NCBI RefSeq assembly: GCF_024199845.1
Contig: NZ_JANADO010000001.1
Span: forward strand, 3,968,001-4,032,000
Direction: 5' to 3'
DNA length: 64,000 nucleotides
Source of the DNA: Bradyrhizobium sp. CCGB12
GTDB taxonomy: Bacteria; Pseudomonadota; Alphaproteobacteria; Rhizobiales; Xanthobacteraceae
Shown: positions 27,151 through 34,643 of the stretch, one piece after another
Layout: each line of letters opens with the position of its first letter
Position numbering within the stretch: position 1 is the stretch's first letter
Translations under genes and position numbers: made by a program
Notes under the pieces: model-generated
What the model was told of the DNA's origin: nothing
Databases searched by the model: none
The model's input: the letters and a program-made list of their open reading frames with translations, nothing else

Positions 27151-29840
27151 ACGAAGAGATCGACCAGGGACATTTGCGGACGCCTCCGGGCCGGCTGTTC
27201 CGCAAATATCTCTACTCGATCGTCGCCCTCGCCTTTGCCGCGCTCGCCATCAATACCGGCTTCGACGTCTGGTTCTCCTATCGCGAGCAGAAGCAGCTTC
27301 TCGCTGCAACCCAGCGCGAGCAGGCAGCAAGCGCCGCCATCCAGATCGGCCAGTTCATCGGCCAGATCGAAAACCAGATCAGATGGCTCTCGCGCCTGCC
27401 CCCGGAGCTGTCGACCAACGAGGACGAGCGGCTGAACGCCATCCGTCTCCTGCGCCTCTCGCCCGCGATCGCGGAGATCGCCCAGCTCGATGCGCAAGGC
27501 CGCGAGCAGGTGCGCGTATCGCGCCGTGTCGCCGACAGGATCGGCAGCAAGCTCGATCTCTCCGCGACGCCGGCCTTCCGCGGCGCCAACGAAAGCCGGG
27601 CCTATTACGGACCCGTCTACTTCTTCGGCGACACCGAGCCGTTCATGACGCTCGCCACGCGCGGCACCGGCCGCGCTGCCGACGTGATCGTTGCTGAGGT
27701 CAATCTACGCTTCATCTGGGACCTGGTCGCCGGCATCAGGGTCGGCAACACCGGCAAAGCCTATGTTGTCGATCGCATGGGGGTGTTGATCGCGCACCCC
27801 GATCTGTGGCGGGCGCTGCAGCGCAGTGATCTCTCCGGCCATGCGGACGTCCGCGCCGCGCTCGACGGCGTCGGGCCGCCCTCGGGCGGCCTGGTCAAGG
27901 AGGATCTGTCCGGCCAACGCGTGCTCTCGACCTATGCGACCGTGCCCTCGCTCGGCTGGCTGGTGTTCGTCGAGCTGCCGCTCACCGAAGCCTACGCGCC
28001 GATCTATGCATCGATCGGGCGCTCGACGTTTCTGCTGCTCATCCTGCTGGCCGGTGCCGTTCTAGTCTCCCTCTTTCTCAGCCGGCGCATGACCGTGCCG
28101 ATCCAGATCCTGACGCAGGGCGCGCGGCGGATCGGCAGCGGCGATCTCGGCCAGCGGCTTGCGATCAAGACCGGTGACGAGCTGGAGGCGCTCGGCGACC
28201 AGTTCAACCGGATGGCCGCGCATCTGCGCGAGTCCTACGCGACGCTGGAGCGCAAGGTGGTCGAGCGGACCTCCGAGCTCGAGAAGGCCAGGGATCACGC
28301 ACTTGCCGAGCACGACGCCGCCGAGCGCGCGCGCAGCGCGGCCGTAGCGGCCAATGAGACCAAGTCGCGTTTCCTCGCCGTCGTCAGCCACGAGCTGCGT
28401 ACGCCGCTGAACGGCGTCATGGGCGTGCTGCAGTTACTCAACGACGGCAGCCTCAGCGAAATCCAGCGCCGCCATCTCGCCACCGCGGCGGCGTCGGGGG
28501 AAACCCTGATCGCGCTGGTCGATGCGGTGCTGGAATATGCCCGCCTGGAGGCCAGCACGGAAATGCTGGAGACGCGCGACTTCCGGCTCGACCAACTCAT
28601 CGAGGTCGCTGCCGACCTGATGCGCCCGCAGGCCTTCGACAAGGGACTGACCTTCGACCTCGCCTGCGATGCGACGGTCAACACCGCAGTGCATGGCGAT
28701 CCCGTCAGGCTCAACCGCATCCTGCTCAACCTGATCGGCAACGCGATCAAGTTCACCCCCAGCGGCGGGATCGGCTTGAGCGCTGTGGCCGAGCGGCACG
28801 ACCATCATGTCCTGCTGCGGATCAGCGTTCGCGACACCGGCATCGGCATCGCGCCCGACCTGCACGAGCGGATCTTCGAGGATTTCGTCCAGGCCGACGA
28901 CAGCATCGCGCGGCGGTTCGGCGGCACGGGCCTGGGCCTCGCGATCGCGCGCCGCCTCACGCGCCTGATGCGCGGCGAGCTGACGGTTGAGAGCACGCCG
29001 GGCGCGGGCAGCACGTTCACGCTTGCAGTGCCGCTGGGCCTTGCCGGAAACGGCATCGCGCAAGGCGCGCTTGCGCCGCCGTCGCGACGGCTCCGCGTGT
29101 TGCTGGTCGACGACGATCCCGTCAATTGCGAGGTCGGCGAAGCGATCCTGAACAAGCTTGGCCATCGCCCCATGATCGCAAGGAACGGCGCATCGGCCAT
29201 AGAGCTCGCCCGAGACCAGGCGTTCGACGTCATCCTGATGGATCTGCACATGCCGGACATGGACGGGGTGGAGGCGTCGTCGCGGATCGGCAAGCTCGAT
29301 CTGCCCAAGATGCCGCGCATCATCGCCGTGACCGCCGATGTGTCCACCAGCGCCCGCGAACGGCTCGCAGGCGCCGGCATCGCCAAGGTCGTCAGCAAGC
29401 CGATCCTGATCAACGCGCTGCGCGAGGCGATCGAGGACGATCCCTGGGACGCTCCGGCGGCATCGCAACTTGCCGCAGACGAATTGATCGACCGACACTT
29501 CCTCGACGATCAGCGGGAGCTGCTCGGGTCTGCGCAGATCGAAAAGCTCCACCATCTGCTGGGCGAGACCAGCGCAAGATTGATCGAGGACATCGCCAAG
29601 GCTGCCGCGAGCGGCGATCACGCGCAGCTCGCACGTTCGGCGCACCAGCTCGGCAGTGCCGCCAGCGCGCTCGGGCTCGTCCGCCTGTTCGATCGCTGCC
29701 GCGACGTCGAGCTGACAGCGCCTGCGATGTCACCGCCCGAGCATCAAAATGCTGCGCGTGAGCTTGCCGCGCTTCAGCAGGCCTCGATGCGCGCGCTGGA
29801 TGATCTGCTTCAGCCCGCCGGGCAACGTTCCGTCAGCTAG
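27147..29840 (+). CDS. Hybrid sensor histidine kinase (Cache-HAMP-HK-REC-HPt)
   Basis: Inner-membrane phosphorelay sensor of 897 residues, TorS-like in layout. Transmembrane segment 1 is about 21-39. A periplasmic dCache-like sensor follows (about 45-290) with AEVNLRFIWDLV and GKAYVVDRMGVLIAHPD. TM2 is about 294-312 and HAMP about 313-365. HisKA has His415 in SHELRTP. The ATPase shows N-box NLIGNAIKF (528-536), DTGIGI (563-568) and GGTGLGLAI (592-600). The receiver domain has acidic DDD at 655-657, Asp699 and Lys751. The C-terminal HPt domain has His833 in SAHQLGSAASALG. All catalytic residues are present. It starts on GTG overlapping the binding-protein stop. No separate DNA-binding response regulator lies next to it, so the final output partner must be encoded elsewhere. 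Confidence 0.94.
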   Translation: MNEEIDQGHLRTPPGRLFRKYLYSIVALAFAALAINTGFDVWFSYREQKQLLAATQREQAASAAIQIGQFIGQIENQIRWLSRLPPELSTNEDERLNAIRLLRLSPAIAEIAQLDAQGREQVRVSRRVADRIGSKLDLSATPAFRGANESRAYYGPVYFFGDTEPFMTLATRGTGRAADVIVAEVNLRFIWDLVAGIRVGNTGKAYVVDRMGVLIAHPDLWRALQRSDLSGHADVRAALDGVGPPSGGLVKEDLSGQRVLSTYATVPSLGWLVFVELPLTEAYAPIYASIGRSTFLLLILLAGAVLVSLFLSRRMTVPIQILTQGARRIGSGDLGQRLAIKTGDELEALGDQFNRMAAHLRESYATLERKVVERTSELEKARDHALAEHDAAERARSAAVAANETKSRFLAVVSHELRTPLNGVMGVLQLLNDGSLSEIQRRHLATAAASGETLIALVDAVLEYARLEASTEMLETRDFRLDQLIEVAADLMRPQAFDKGLTFDLACDATVNTAVHGDPVRLNRILLNLIGNAIKFTPSGGIGLSAVAERHDHHVLLRISVRDTGIGIAPDLHERIFEDFVQADDSIARRFGGTGLGLAIARRLTRLMRGELTVESTPGAGSTFTLAVPLGLAGNGIAQGALAPPSRRLRVLLVDDDPVNCEVGEAILNKLGHRPMIARNGASAIELARDQAFDVILMDLHMPDMDGVEASSRIGKLDLPKMPRIIAVTADVSTSARERLAGAGIAKVVSKPILINALREAIEDDPWDAPAASQLAADELIDRHFLDDQRELLGSAQIEKLHHLLGETSARLIEDIAKAAASGDHAQLARSAHQLGSAASALGLVRLFDRCRDVELTAPAMSPPEHQNAARELAALQQASMRALDDLLQPAGQRSVS

Positions 29841-30038
29841 ATTTGCTCAGATTGGAGCTCCCAAGCGTTCGCTCCTACCGCGGACATCGACCCAGTCAGC
29901 CGGCCGGGTGGGTGATCAATCTCACGACTCCAGTTGTTTCTTCAGCGGGTCGCCCGGCCGGCGATGTGCTTCCGACCGGGCCAATGCGCCACAGAAGGGA
30001 TCAACTTCCCTAGTGCGGGACCTGAGAACATTGCGCCG

Positions 30039-30515
30039 TCACGAGCCCGAAGTTTTAACGACGAGCTTTATGTTCCACATGTTGGCGCCCTTGAATGGGT
30101 TCGGCGCGTTTTCAATCGTTCCCGTACCCGTGGCGTTCGCATAGGCACCTGTGCCCGACAGGATCGTGTATTCGCCGGTCGATTTGCCGTCTTTGGCCGA
30201 ACCGGTGTAGCGCGCCGTAATCGAGCCTTCCTCGAACGTGTAAGTGCTGTAGCCGAAGAAGGGGCCCGCCCCTTTGAGCAAGTCCGAACTATGGACGAAC
30301 TCTTTCACTCCGATACGGCCATCGTTGAATACGGCGACGCCAAAGAATTTGCCGGACACAACCGACTGTCCCTCGACGTTTGCGGCCTCGATGACCTTGA
30401 GGTCGATCGCCTTCGTGACCAACTTGAACTCGAGCACCCTCTCACCGGCTACGGCTGTTGACGCCGCGACGGCTAATGCCACGCCAGAAAGGAAAAAGGT
30501 GAGAGAATTCCGCAT
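30039..30515 (-). CDS. Small exported protein, possible allene-oxide-cyclase/dirigent-like barrel
   Basis: A 158-residue protein with a clear signal peptide (MRNSLTFFLSGVALAVAA, cleavage after AVA). ATG 30515 is preceded by AGGAGGA. The mature part is beta-rich. Its C-terminal half contains TGEYTILSGTGAYANATGTG, a glycine pattern resembling the AOC-barrel/dirigent-like fold found in small secreted bacterial proteins. It has no catalytic motif I can name. It lies convergent to the kinase gene and is probably monocistronic. The fold assignment is tentative. Confidence 0.7.
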   Translation of the reverse strand: MRNSLTFFLSGVALAVAASTAVAGERVLEFKLVTKAIDLKVIEAANVEGQSVVSGKFFGVAVFNDGRIGVKEFVHSSDLLKGAGPFFGYSTYTFEEGSITARYTGSAKDGKSTGEYTILSGTGAYANATGTGTIENAPNPFKGANMWNIKLVVKTSGS

Positions 30516-30697
30516 AGCTTCCTCCTGCGCTTGTTGAAATCAAGTCGAGAAGTGCTGGCGAGCTACTCGTCATGCCCCGGTTCTTTGCGGTGGCACGGAA
30601 GAGAGCCCTTGGTAACGACCCGGCAGCGGCTGAAGCTCTCCGTCCTAAGGCGCGAAGCCGGGACGCAAATATGTGTCCCAAGCGACGAGAAGAAAGT
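30516..30697. other. Intergenic region between small exported protein and LysR genes
   Basis: 182 bp between two minus-strand genes, containing the ribosome binding site and presumably the promoter of the small exported protein and the end of the LysR transcript. Overlapping frames here show no family features. Confidence 0.35.
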
Positions 30698-31633
30698 TCA
30701 GATTTGCGCTCCGGTAAAATCGTATCTGCGCTCGCCGCCTTCTCCCTCCTCGCGCCCAAACCGCTCGACCAGAAAATCGATGAACAGCCGCACCTTCACC
30801 GACAGATGCCGCGTCGGCGGATAGACCGCATAGAGCGCGAGCGGCGGCGCAAAATAGTCATCCAGCACAGTACGCAGCTCGCCCTTCCGCAAAGCGTCAA
30901 CGGCGATGAACTCGGGCAGCAACGCCAGCCCCCTGCCCTTGATCGCGACGTCGCGCAGCACCTCGGCATTGTTGACGCAGAGCGACCAGACCGGCTGGAT
31001 CCAATGATCGCCGTCGGCACCGGTGAGCTTCCACTGATTGCCGGTGAGCAGGAAGCCATAGGTCAGCGAGGCGTGCTCGCGCAGATCCTGCGGATGTCCC
31101 GGCGTGCCGTGACGCGCGAGATAGTCGGGCGAAGCGCAGATCATGCGCGCCACCGGCATGATTTTTCGCGCGATCAGGCTCGAGGATTCCAGCTCCGCGA
31201 TCCGCAGCGTCACGTCAAAGCCGTCCTGCACGGGATCGAGCAGGTCGTCGCTGAGCACGATCTGGAGCTGAAGCTCCGGATACCGCGCCATGAAATCGGC
31301 GAGCACCGGCCCGAGCCGCATCGTGCCGAACGACATCGGCGCGTTGACGCGCAACAGCCCCCGCGGCGCCGACTGGGCCTGCGTCACGGCCTGGTCGGCG
31401 GCCTCGATCTCCGAGAGGATCACGACCGCGCGCTCGAAATAGCGCTGGCCGTTTTCGGTCGGACTGGCGTGGCGCGTGGTCCGGTTCAGGAGCTGAACGC
31501 CGAGGCTCTCCTCGAGATCGGCGATGTACTTGCTGATCGCCGAGCGCGACAGTCGCAACTGCCGGCCGGCCTCGGCAAAGCTGCCGCTTTCGACCACTTT
31601 GACGAACGCCCGGAGGCTGGCAACTTTATCCAA
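30698..31633 (-). CDS. LysR-family transcriptional regulator (divergent to dioxygenase)
   Basis: A 311-residue LTTR. The N-terminal winged helix-turn-helix (about 1-60) shows FVKVVESGSFAEAGRQL and SRSAISKYIADLEESLG, followed by LLNRTTR and a LysR_substrate effector domain. The start is TTG 31633, preceded by GGGGAGGG; no better ATG exists. It is transcribed divergently from the dioxygenase/hydrolase pair, with a 129-bp intergenic region, so it most likely regulates that pair in response to an aromatic or quinone-like compound. The effector is unknown. Confidence 0.92.
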   Translation of the reverse strand: MDKVASLRAFVKVVESGSFAEAGRQLRLSRSAISKYIADLEESLGVQLLNRTTRHASPTENGQRYFERAVVILSEIEAADQAVTQAQSAPRGLLRVNAPMSFGTMRLGPVLADFMARYPELQLQIVLSDDLLDPVQDGFDVTLRIAELESSSLIARKIMPVARMICASPDYLARHGTPGHPQDLREHASLTYGFLLTGNQWKLTGADGDHWIQPVWSLCVNNAEVLRDVAIKGRGLALLPEFIAVDALRKGELRTVLDDYFAPPLALYAVYPPTRHLSVKVRLFIDFLVERFGREEGEGGERRYDFTGAQI

Positions 31634-31762
31634 GGGCCCTCCCCGGCGATTGTTTCCAAATCGTAGACATAGCCGTCATATTTGCATGGATTGTCTCCAA
31701 TCCAAAGCGGAACGATATTTCCAGGCAGAGCAAGACCGCTCCCCGAATTCTGGAGGACGACA

Positions 31763-32701
31763 ATGTCTGGACTGCACCATGTCACCGCGATCGCCGGCGA
31801 TCCCATCCGCAATTTCGGCTTCTACACCCGGGATCTCGGCCTGCGCTTCGTCAAGAAGACCGTCAATTTCGACGATCCCGGCACCTATCACTTCTATTAC
31901 GGCGACGAGACCGGCCGGCCCGGGACCATCCTGACCTTCTTCCCGTGGGCGGGCGTTTCGGCCGGGCGCCGCGGCGTCGGCGAGACCCATCAGACCGCCT
32001 TCCGCGTGCCGCAGCGCTCGCTCGGCTACTGGACGCAGCGCTTCACCGAGAAGGGCATTGCGTACGAAGCCCTGGAGAAGCGCTTCGGTGAATCGGTGCT
32101 GCCGTTCACCGACCCCGATGGCATGGCACTTGCGCTCGTCGGCATTCCCGGCGCCGAGAACGAGCCCGGCTGGAGCAATGGCGACGTGCCGGCCGAGCAT
32201 GCGATCCGCGGCTTCCACGGCGTGACCTTGCTGCTCGACAGCGCCGCGAAGACGGCTGCCGTCCTCACCGACGTATTCGGCTTCAAGGAGACCGGACGCG
32301 AAGGCTCAGTGATCCGCTTCAAGGCACCTGATAATGCCGAGGGCAGCGTCGTCGACATCTACGAGGCCAAGGGTTTTCTGCGCGGCCATCAAGGCGGCGG
32401 CTCGGTACACCACATCGCCTTCCGCGCGGCTGATGATGCCGAGCAGAGCAAGATGGCGGAGAGACTCGTGAACAATCACGGCCTGCACCCGACCGAGCAG
32501 AAGGACCGCAACTACTTCCGCTCGATCTACTTCCGCGAGCCCGGCGGCGTGCTGTTCGAGATCGCGACCGACATCCCCGGCTTTGCCGTCGATGAACCCG
32601 TCGCAACCTTGGGTCGCGACCTGAAGCTGCCTGTTTTCCTCGAAGCGCATCGCAAGCAGATCGAGGGCGTTCTGCCAAATTTGGAAGAGACCGCGTCATG
32701 A
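31763..32701 (+). CDS. Ring-cleaving dioxygenase, VOC/glyoxalase fold (MhqO-like)
   Basis: 312-residue double-VOC protein of the hydroquinone/catechol extradiol dioxygenase family. ATG 31763 with GGAGGA upstream gives the conserved N-terminus MSGLHHVTAIAGDP. Candidate metal ligands are His6, a histidine of SVHHIAF (216 or 217), and Glu266 in GVLFEIATD. Proteins of this type (MhqA/MhqO in Bacillus) open hydroquinone rings and protect against quinone stress. It overlaps the next gene by 4 bp (ATGA). The substrate cannot be fixed from sequence. Confidence 0.9.
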   Translation: MSGLHHVTAIAGDPIRNFGFYTRDLGLRFVKKTVNFDDPGTYHFYYGDETGRPGTILTFFPWAGVSAGRRGVGETHQTAFRVPQRSLGYWTQRFTEKGIAYEALEKRFGESVLPFTDPDGMALALVGIPGAENEPGWSNGDVPAEHAIRGFHGVTLLLDSAAKTAAVLTDVFGFKETGREGSVIRFKAPDNAEGSVVDIYEAKGFLRGHQGGGSVHHIAFRAADDAEQSKMAERLVNNHGLHPTEQKDRNYFRSIYFREPGGVLFEIATDIPGFAVDEPVATLGRDLKLPVFLEAHRKQIEGVLPNLEETAS

Positions 32702-33324
32702 TCGAGCGTGCCTTCATCCATCGTTTCGAGCCCGCGGCCGGCGCGGGCTCTCCGCCTCTGCTCCTGTTGCATGGCACCGGCGGCGACGAGAACGACCTGC
32801 TCGGGCTCGGCAAGATGATCTCGCCCGGCTCCGCCCTGCTCTCGCCGCGCGGCCGCGTGCTCGAGCACGGCATGCCGCGCTTCTTCCGCCGTCTCGCCGA
32901 GGGTGTGTTCGACGAGGACGACGTACGCCGCCGCGCAGGCGATCTCGGCGACTTCGTCGCGGAGGCGCGGGAGCAATACGGCATCGCCGCCCCGGTCGCG
33001 GTCGGCTTCTCCAACGGCGCCAACATCGCCGCGGCGCTGTTGCTGCTCAGGCCGGACGCGCTTGCAGGCGCGATCCTGCTGCGGGCCATGGTGCCGCTGT
33101 CGGATCCGCCAAAAGCAGAGCTTGGTGGCAAGCCGATCCTGCTGCTCTCCGGCCAAGCCGATCCGATCGTCCCGGCGAGCAATTCCGCAAGGCTTGCGGC
33201 ACTGCTGTCGCAAGCCGGAGCGCGTGTCGACCACAAGGTGTTGCCGGCAGGCCACCAATTGTCGCAAGCCGACGTGACGCTGGCCCGCGACTGGATCGGC
33301 AACGTCGACGCCAGGGCAGCATGA
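32698..33324 (+). CDS. Alpha/beta hydrolase / phospholipase-carboxylesterase (MhqD-like)
   Basis: 208-residue serine hydrolase. The oxyanion-region motif LLLHGTGGDEND (22-33) and the catalytic triad Ser105 (GFSNG), Asp155 (GQADPIVP) and His186 (AGHQLS) are all visible. The length and motifs match the YpfH/MhqD carboxylesterase group. ATG coupling to the dioxygenase mirrors the mhqO-mhqD pairing known from Bacillus, suggesting joint action on ring-cleavage or quinone adducts. The gene ends 41 bp before the convergent corA. Confidence 0.9.
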   Translation: MIERAFIHRFEPAAGAGSPPLLLLHGTGGDENDLLGLGKMISPGSALLSPRGRVLEHGMPRFFRRLAEGVFDEDDVRRRAGDLGDFVAEAREQYGIAAPVAVGFSNGANIAAALLLLRPDALAGAILLRAMVPLSDPPKAELGGKPILLLSGQADPIVPASNSARLAALLSQAGARVDHKVLPAGHQLSQADVTLARDWIGNVDARAA

Positions 33325-33331
33325 TCAAGCA

Positions 33332-33361
33332 GCGGCGCATCGTTTGCGAACGGTGCGCCGC
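33332..33361. terminator. Hairpin between convergent hydrolase and corA genes
   Basis: Perfect 8-bp outer stem GCGGCGCA (33332-33339) with TGCGCCGC (33354-33361). A 4-bp inner stem CGTT/AACG (33341-33344 and 33349-33352) is joined to it by one T-G wobble, closing on loop TGCG. It sits exactly in the 41-bp gap between two converging genes, so it can serve both strands. There is no clear U-tract. Confidence 0.6.
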
Positions 33362-33365
33362 AGCT

Positions 33366-34340
33366 TCACTCGAACCAACCGCGCCGCTTGAACCAGATGA
33401 GCGGCAGCAAGGCGCTGGCGATGATCCCAAGCCAGGCCAGCGGGTAGCCAAAGGTCCAATCCAGCTCGGGCATATGCTTGAAGTTCATTCCCCAGATTCC
33501 GACCAAAATGGTAGGCGGGACACCGACGACGGAGACGATCGTCAGGATCTTGAACAGCTCGTTCTGCTGGATGTTGACGAAGCCGAGCACCGCATCGAGC
33601 AGAAGCTGGATCTTGTCGGACAGTCGCGTCTCGTAGTCGCTGAGCGAAACGACATCCTTCGACACGGCCTCGAGGCGCCTCTTTGAGCCGGCCGTGATCC
33701 ACTCGTTTCCAACATCGCCCGCGAACGAGGCGATACGGCCGACGCCGAGCAGAACGTCGCGTGCCTTGGCCAATCGGTCGGCCAACTCGCCGATATTCTC
33801 CAGCGCCTCGCGCATCCGGCGGCTGGAGCGAACCGGCCGCCTGGTGCGAACGAGTCCGCCCTTGAAGACACCACGCGAAAGCTTGTCGAGTTTCGCAGCG
33901 AGATGCTCCAGAGCATCCGCACCACGGTTGATCATGGCTTCGAGCAGGCTGGTGAACACGCACATGCCGTTCTCCAGGCTGTCGTCCGAGCCGATGCGTT
34001 CGCCGATATCGTTGAAAATCGGCAGCTCGGCAAAGCGCACCGTCACCAACACATGAGGGCCGATGACGAACCCCACCGGAGTGATCTCGGCCTCGTTGTC
34101 CTCGGTGAGTCGGACCGCCGGCGCGCTGAGATAGAGCGTGCCGCGGTCGAGGATCAGGCGGCTCGACGCCTCGATCTCGCTGAGGGACTCCTCCGAGGGA
34201 ACGCGGATCCCGAGCAGTTGTTCGACAAACTGCTTTTCCTCATCAGTCGCGTTCAAGAGATCGGCCCAGATGATCTCCGAGGGTAGTTCCGGGCCGATGC
34301 CTCGCCAGTCCTCGGTCGGCCACCTGAAAAATTTAAGCAA
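33366..34340 (-). CDS. corA: CorA-family magnesium/divalent cation transporter
   Basis: 324-residue protein. A large cytoplasmic N-terminal domain is followed by two C-terminal transmembrane helices (about 265-285 and 298-315). The signature GMN motif is present in GIWGMNFKHMPEL at the pore mouth, followed by the short C-terminal tail KRRGWFE. The start is TTG 34340 with a CGGAGT ribosome binding site; no ATG gives as complete an N-terminus. It probably forms a pentameric Mg2+ (or Co2+) channel. It is transcribed alone, convergent to the hydrolase gene. Confidence 0.93.
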   Translation of the reverse strand: MLKFFRWPTEDWRGIGPELPSEIIWADLLNATDEEKQFVEQLLGIRVPSEESLSEIEASSRLILDRGTLYLSAPAVRLTEDNEAEITPVGFVIGPHVLVTVRFAELPIFNDIGERIGSDDSLENGMCVFTSLLEAMINRGADALEHLAAKLDKLSRGVFKGGLVRTRRPVRSSRRMREALENIGELADRLAKARDVLLGVGRIASFAGDVGNEWITAGSKRRLEAVSKDVVSLSDYETRLSDKIQLLLDAVLGFVNIQQNELFKILTIVSVVGVPPTILVGIWGMNFKHMPELDWTFGYPLAWLGIIASALLPLIWFKRRGWFE

Positions 34341-34643
34341 GAACCGAACTCCGTGGCCGCTTCATCATGCCGGATGTCGCATCCGGACTTCTTCCGGCTA
34401 ACGCATGACGGTTCCAAACGTTCAATGTCCTTGGCGGCGCAGCCCCCCTCACCGGCCTCAACACTCAGGCCCCTGGTTTTGCGGTTTGCGTCAACTTGAA
34501 CACGCTATTGCTTGAAGAGATCGCGTCGACGACCTTGCCAGCGTACCGCCTTGAGCTTCACCCTCTCAATTCAACTCCGCTGGAGGGCGGAGCGACATTT
34601 AATCCAAACCATACTATTCTGTTGTGATTGTACAGGAGACCGG
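34341..34643. promoter_or_regulatory. Divergent corA / cyclase intergenic region
   Basis: 303 bp without a convincing gene. A perfect 7-bp inverted repeat CCGGATG-TCG-CATCCGG lies at 34370-34386. The cyclase ribosome binding site CAGGAGA is at 34633-34639. Short overlapping frames here encode no recognisable protein. Both corA and cyclase promoters must lie in this stretch, but no box could be assigned with confidence. Confidence 0.4.
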
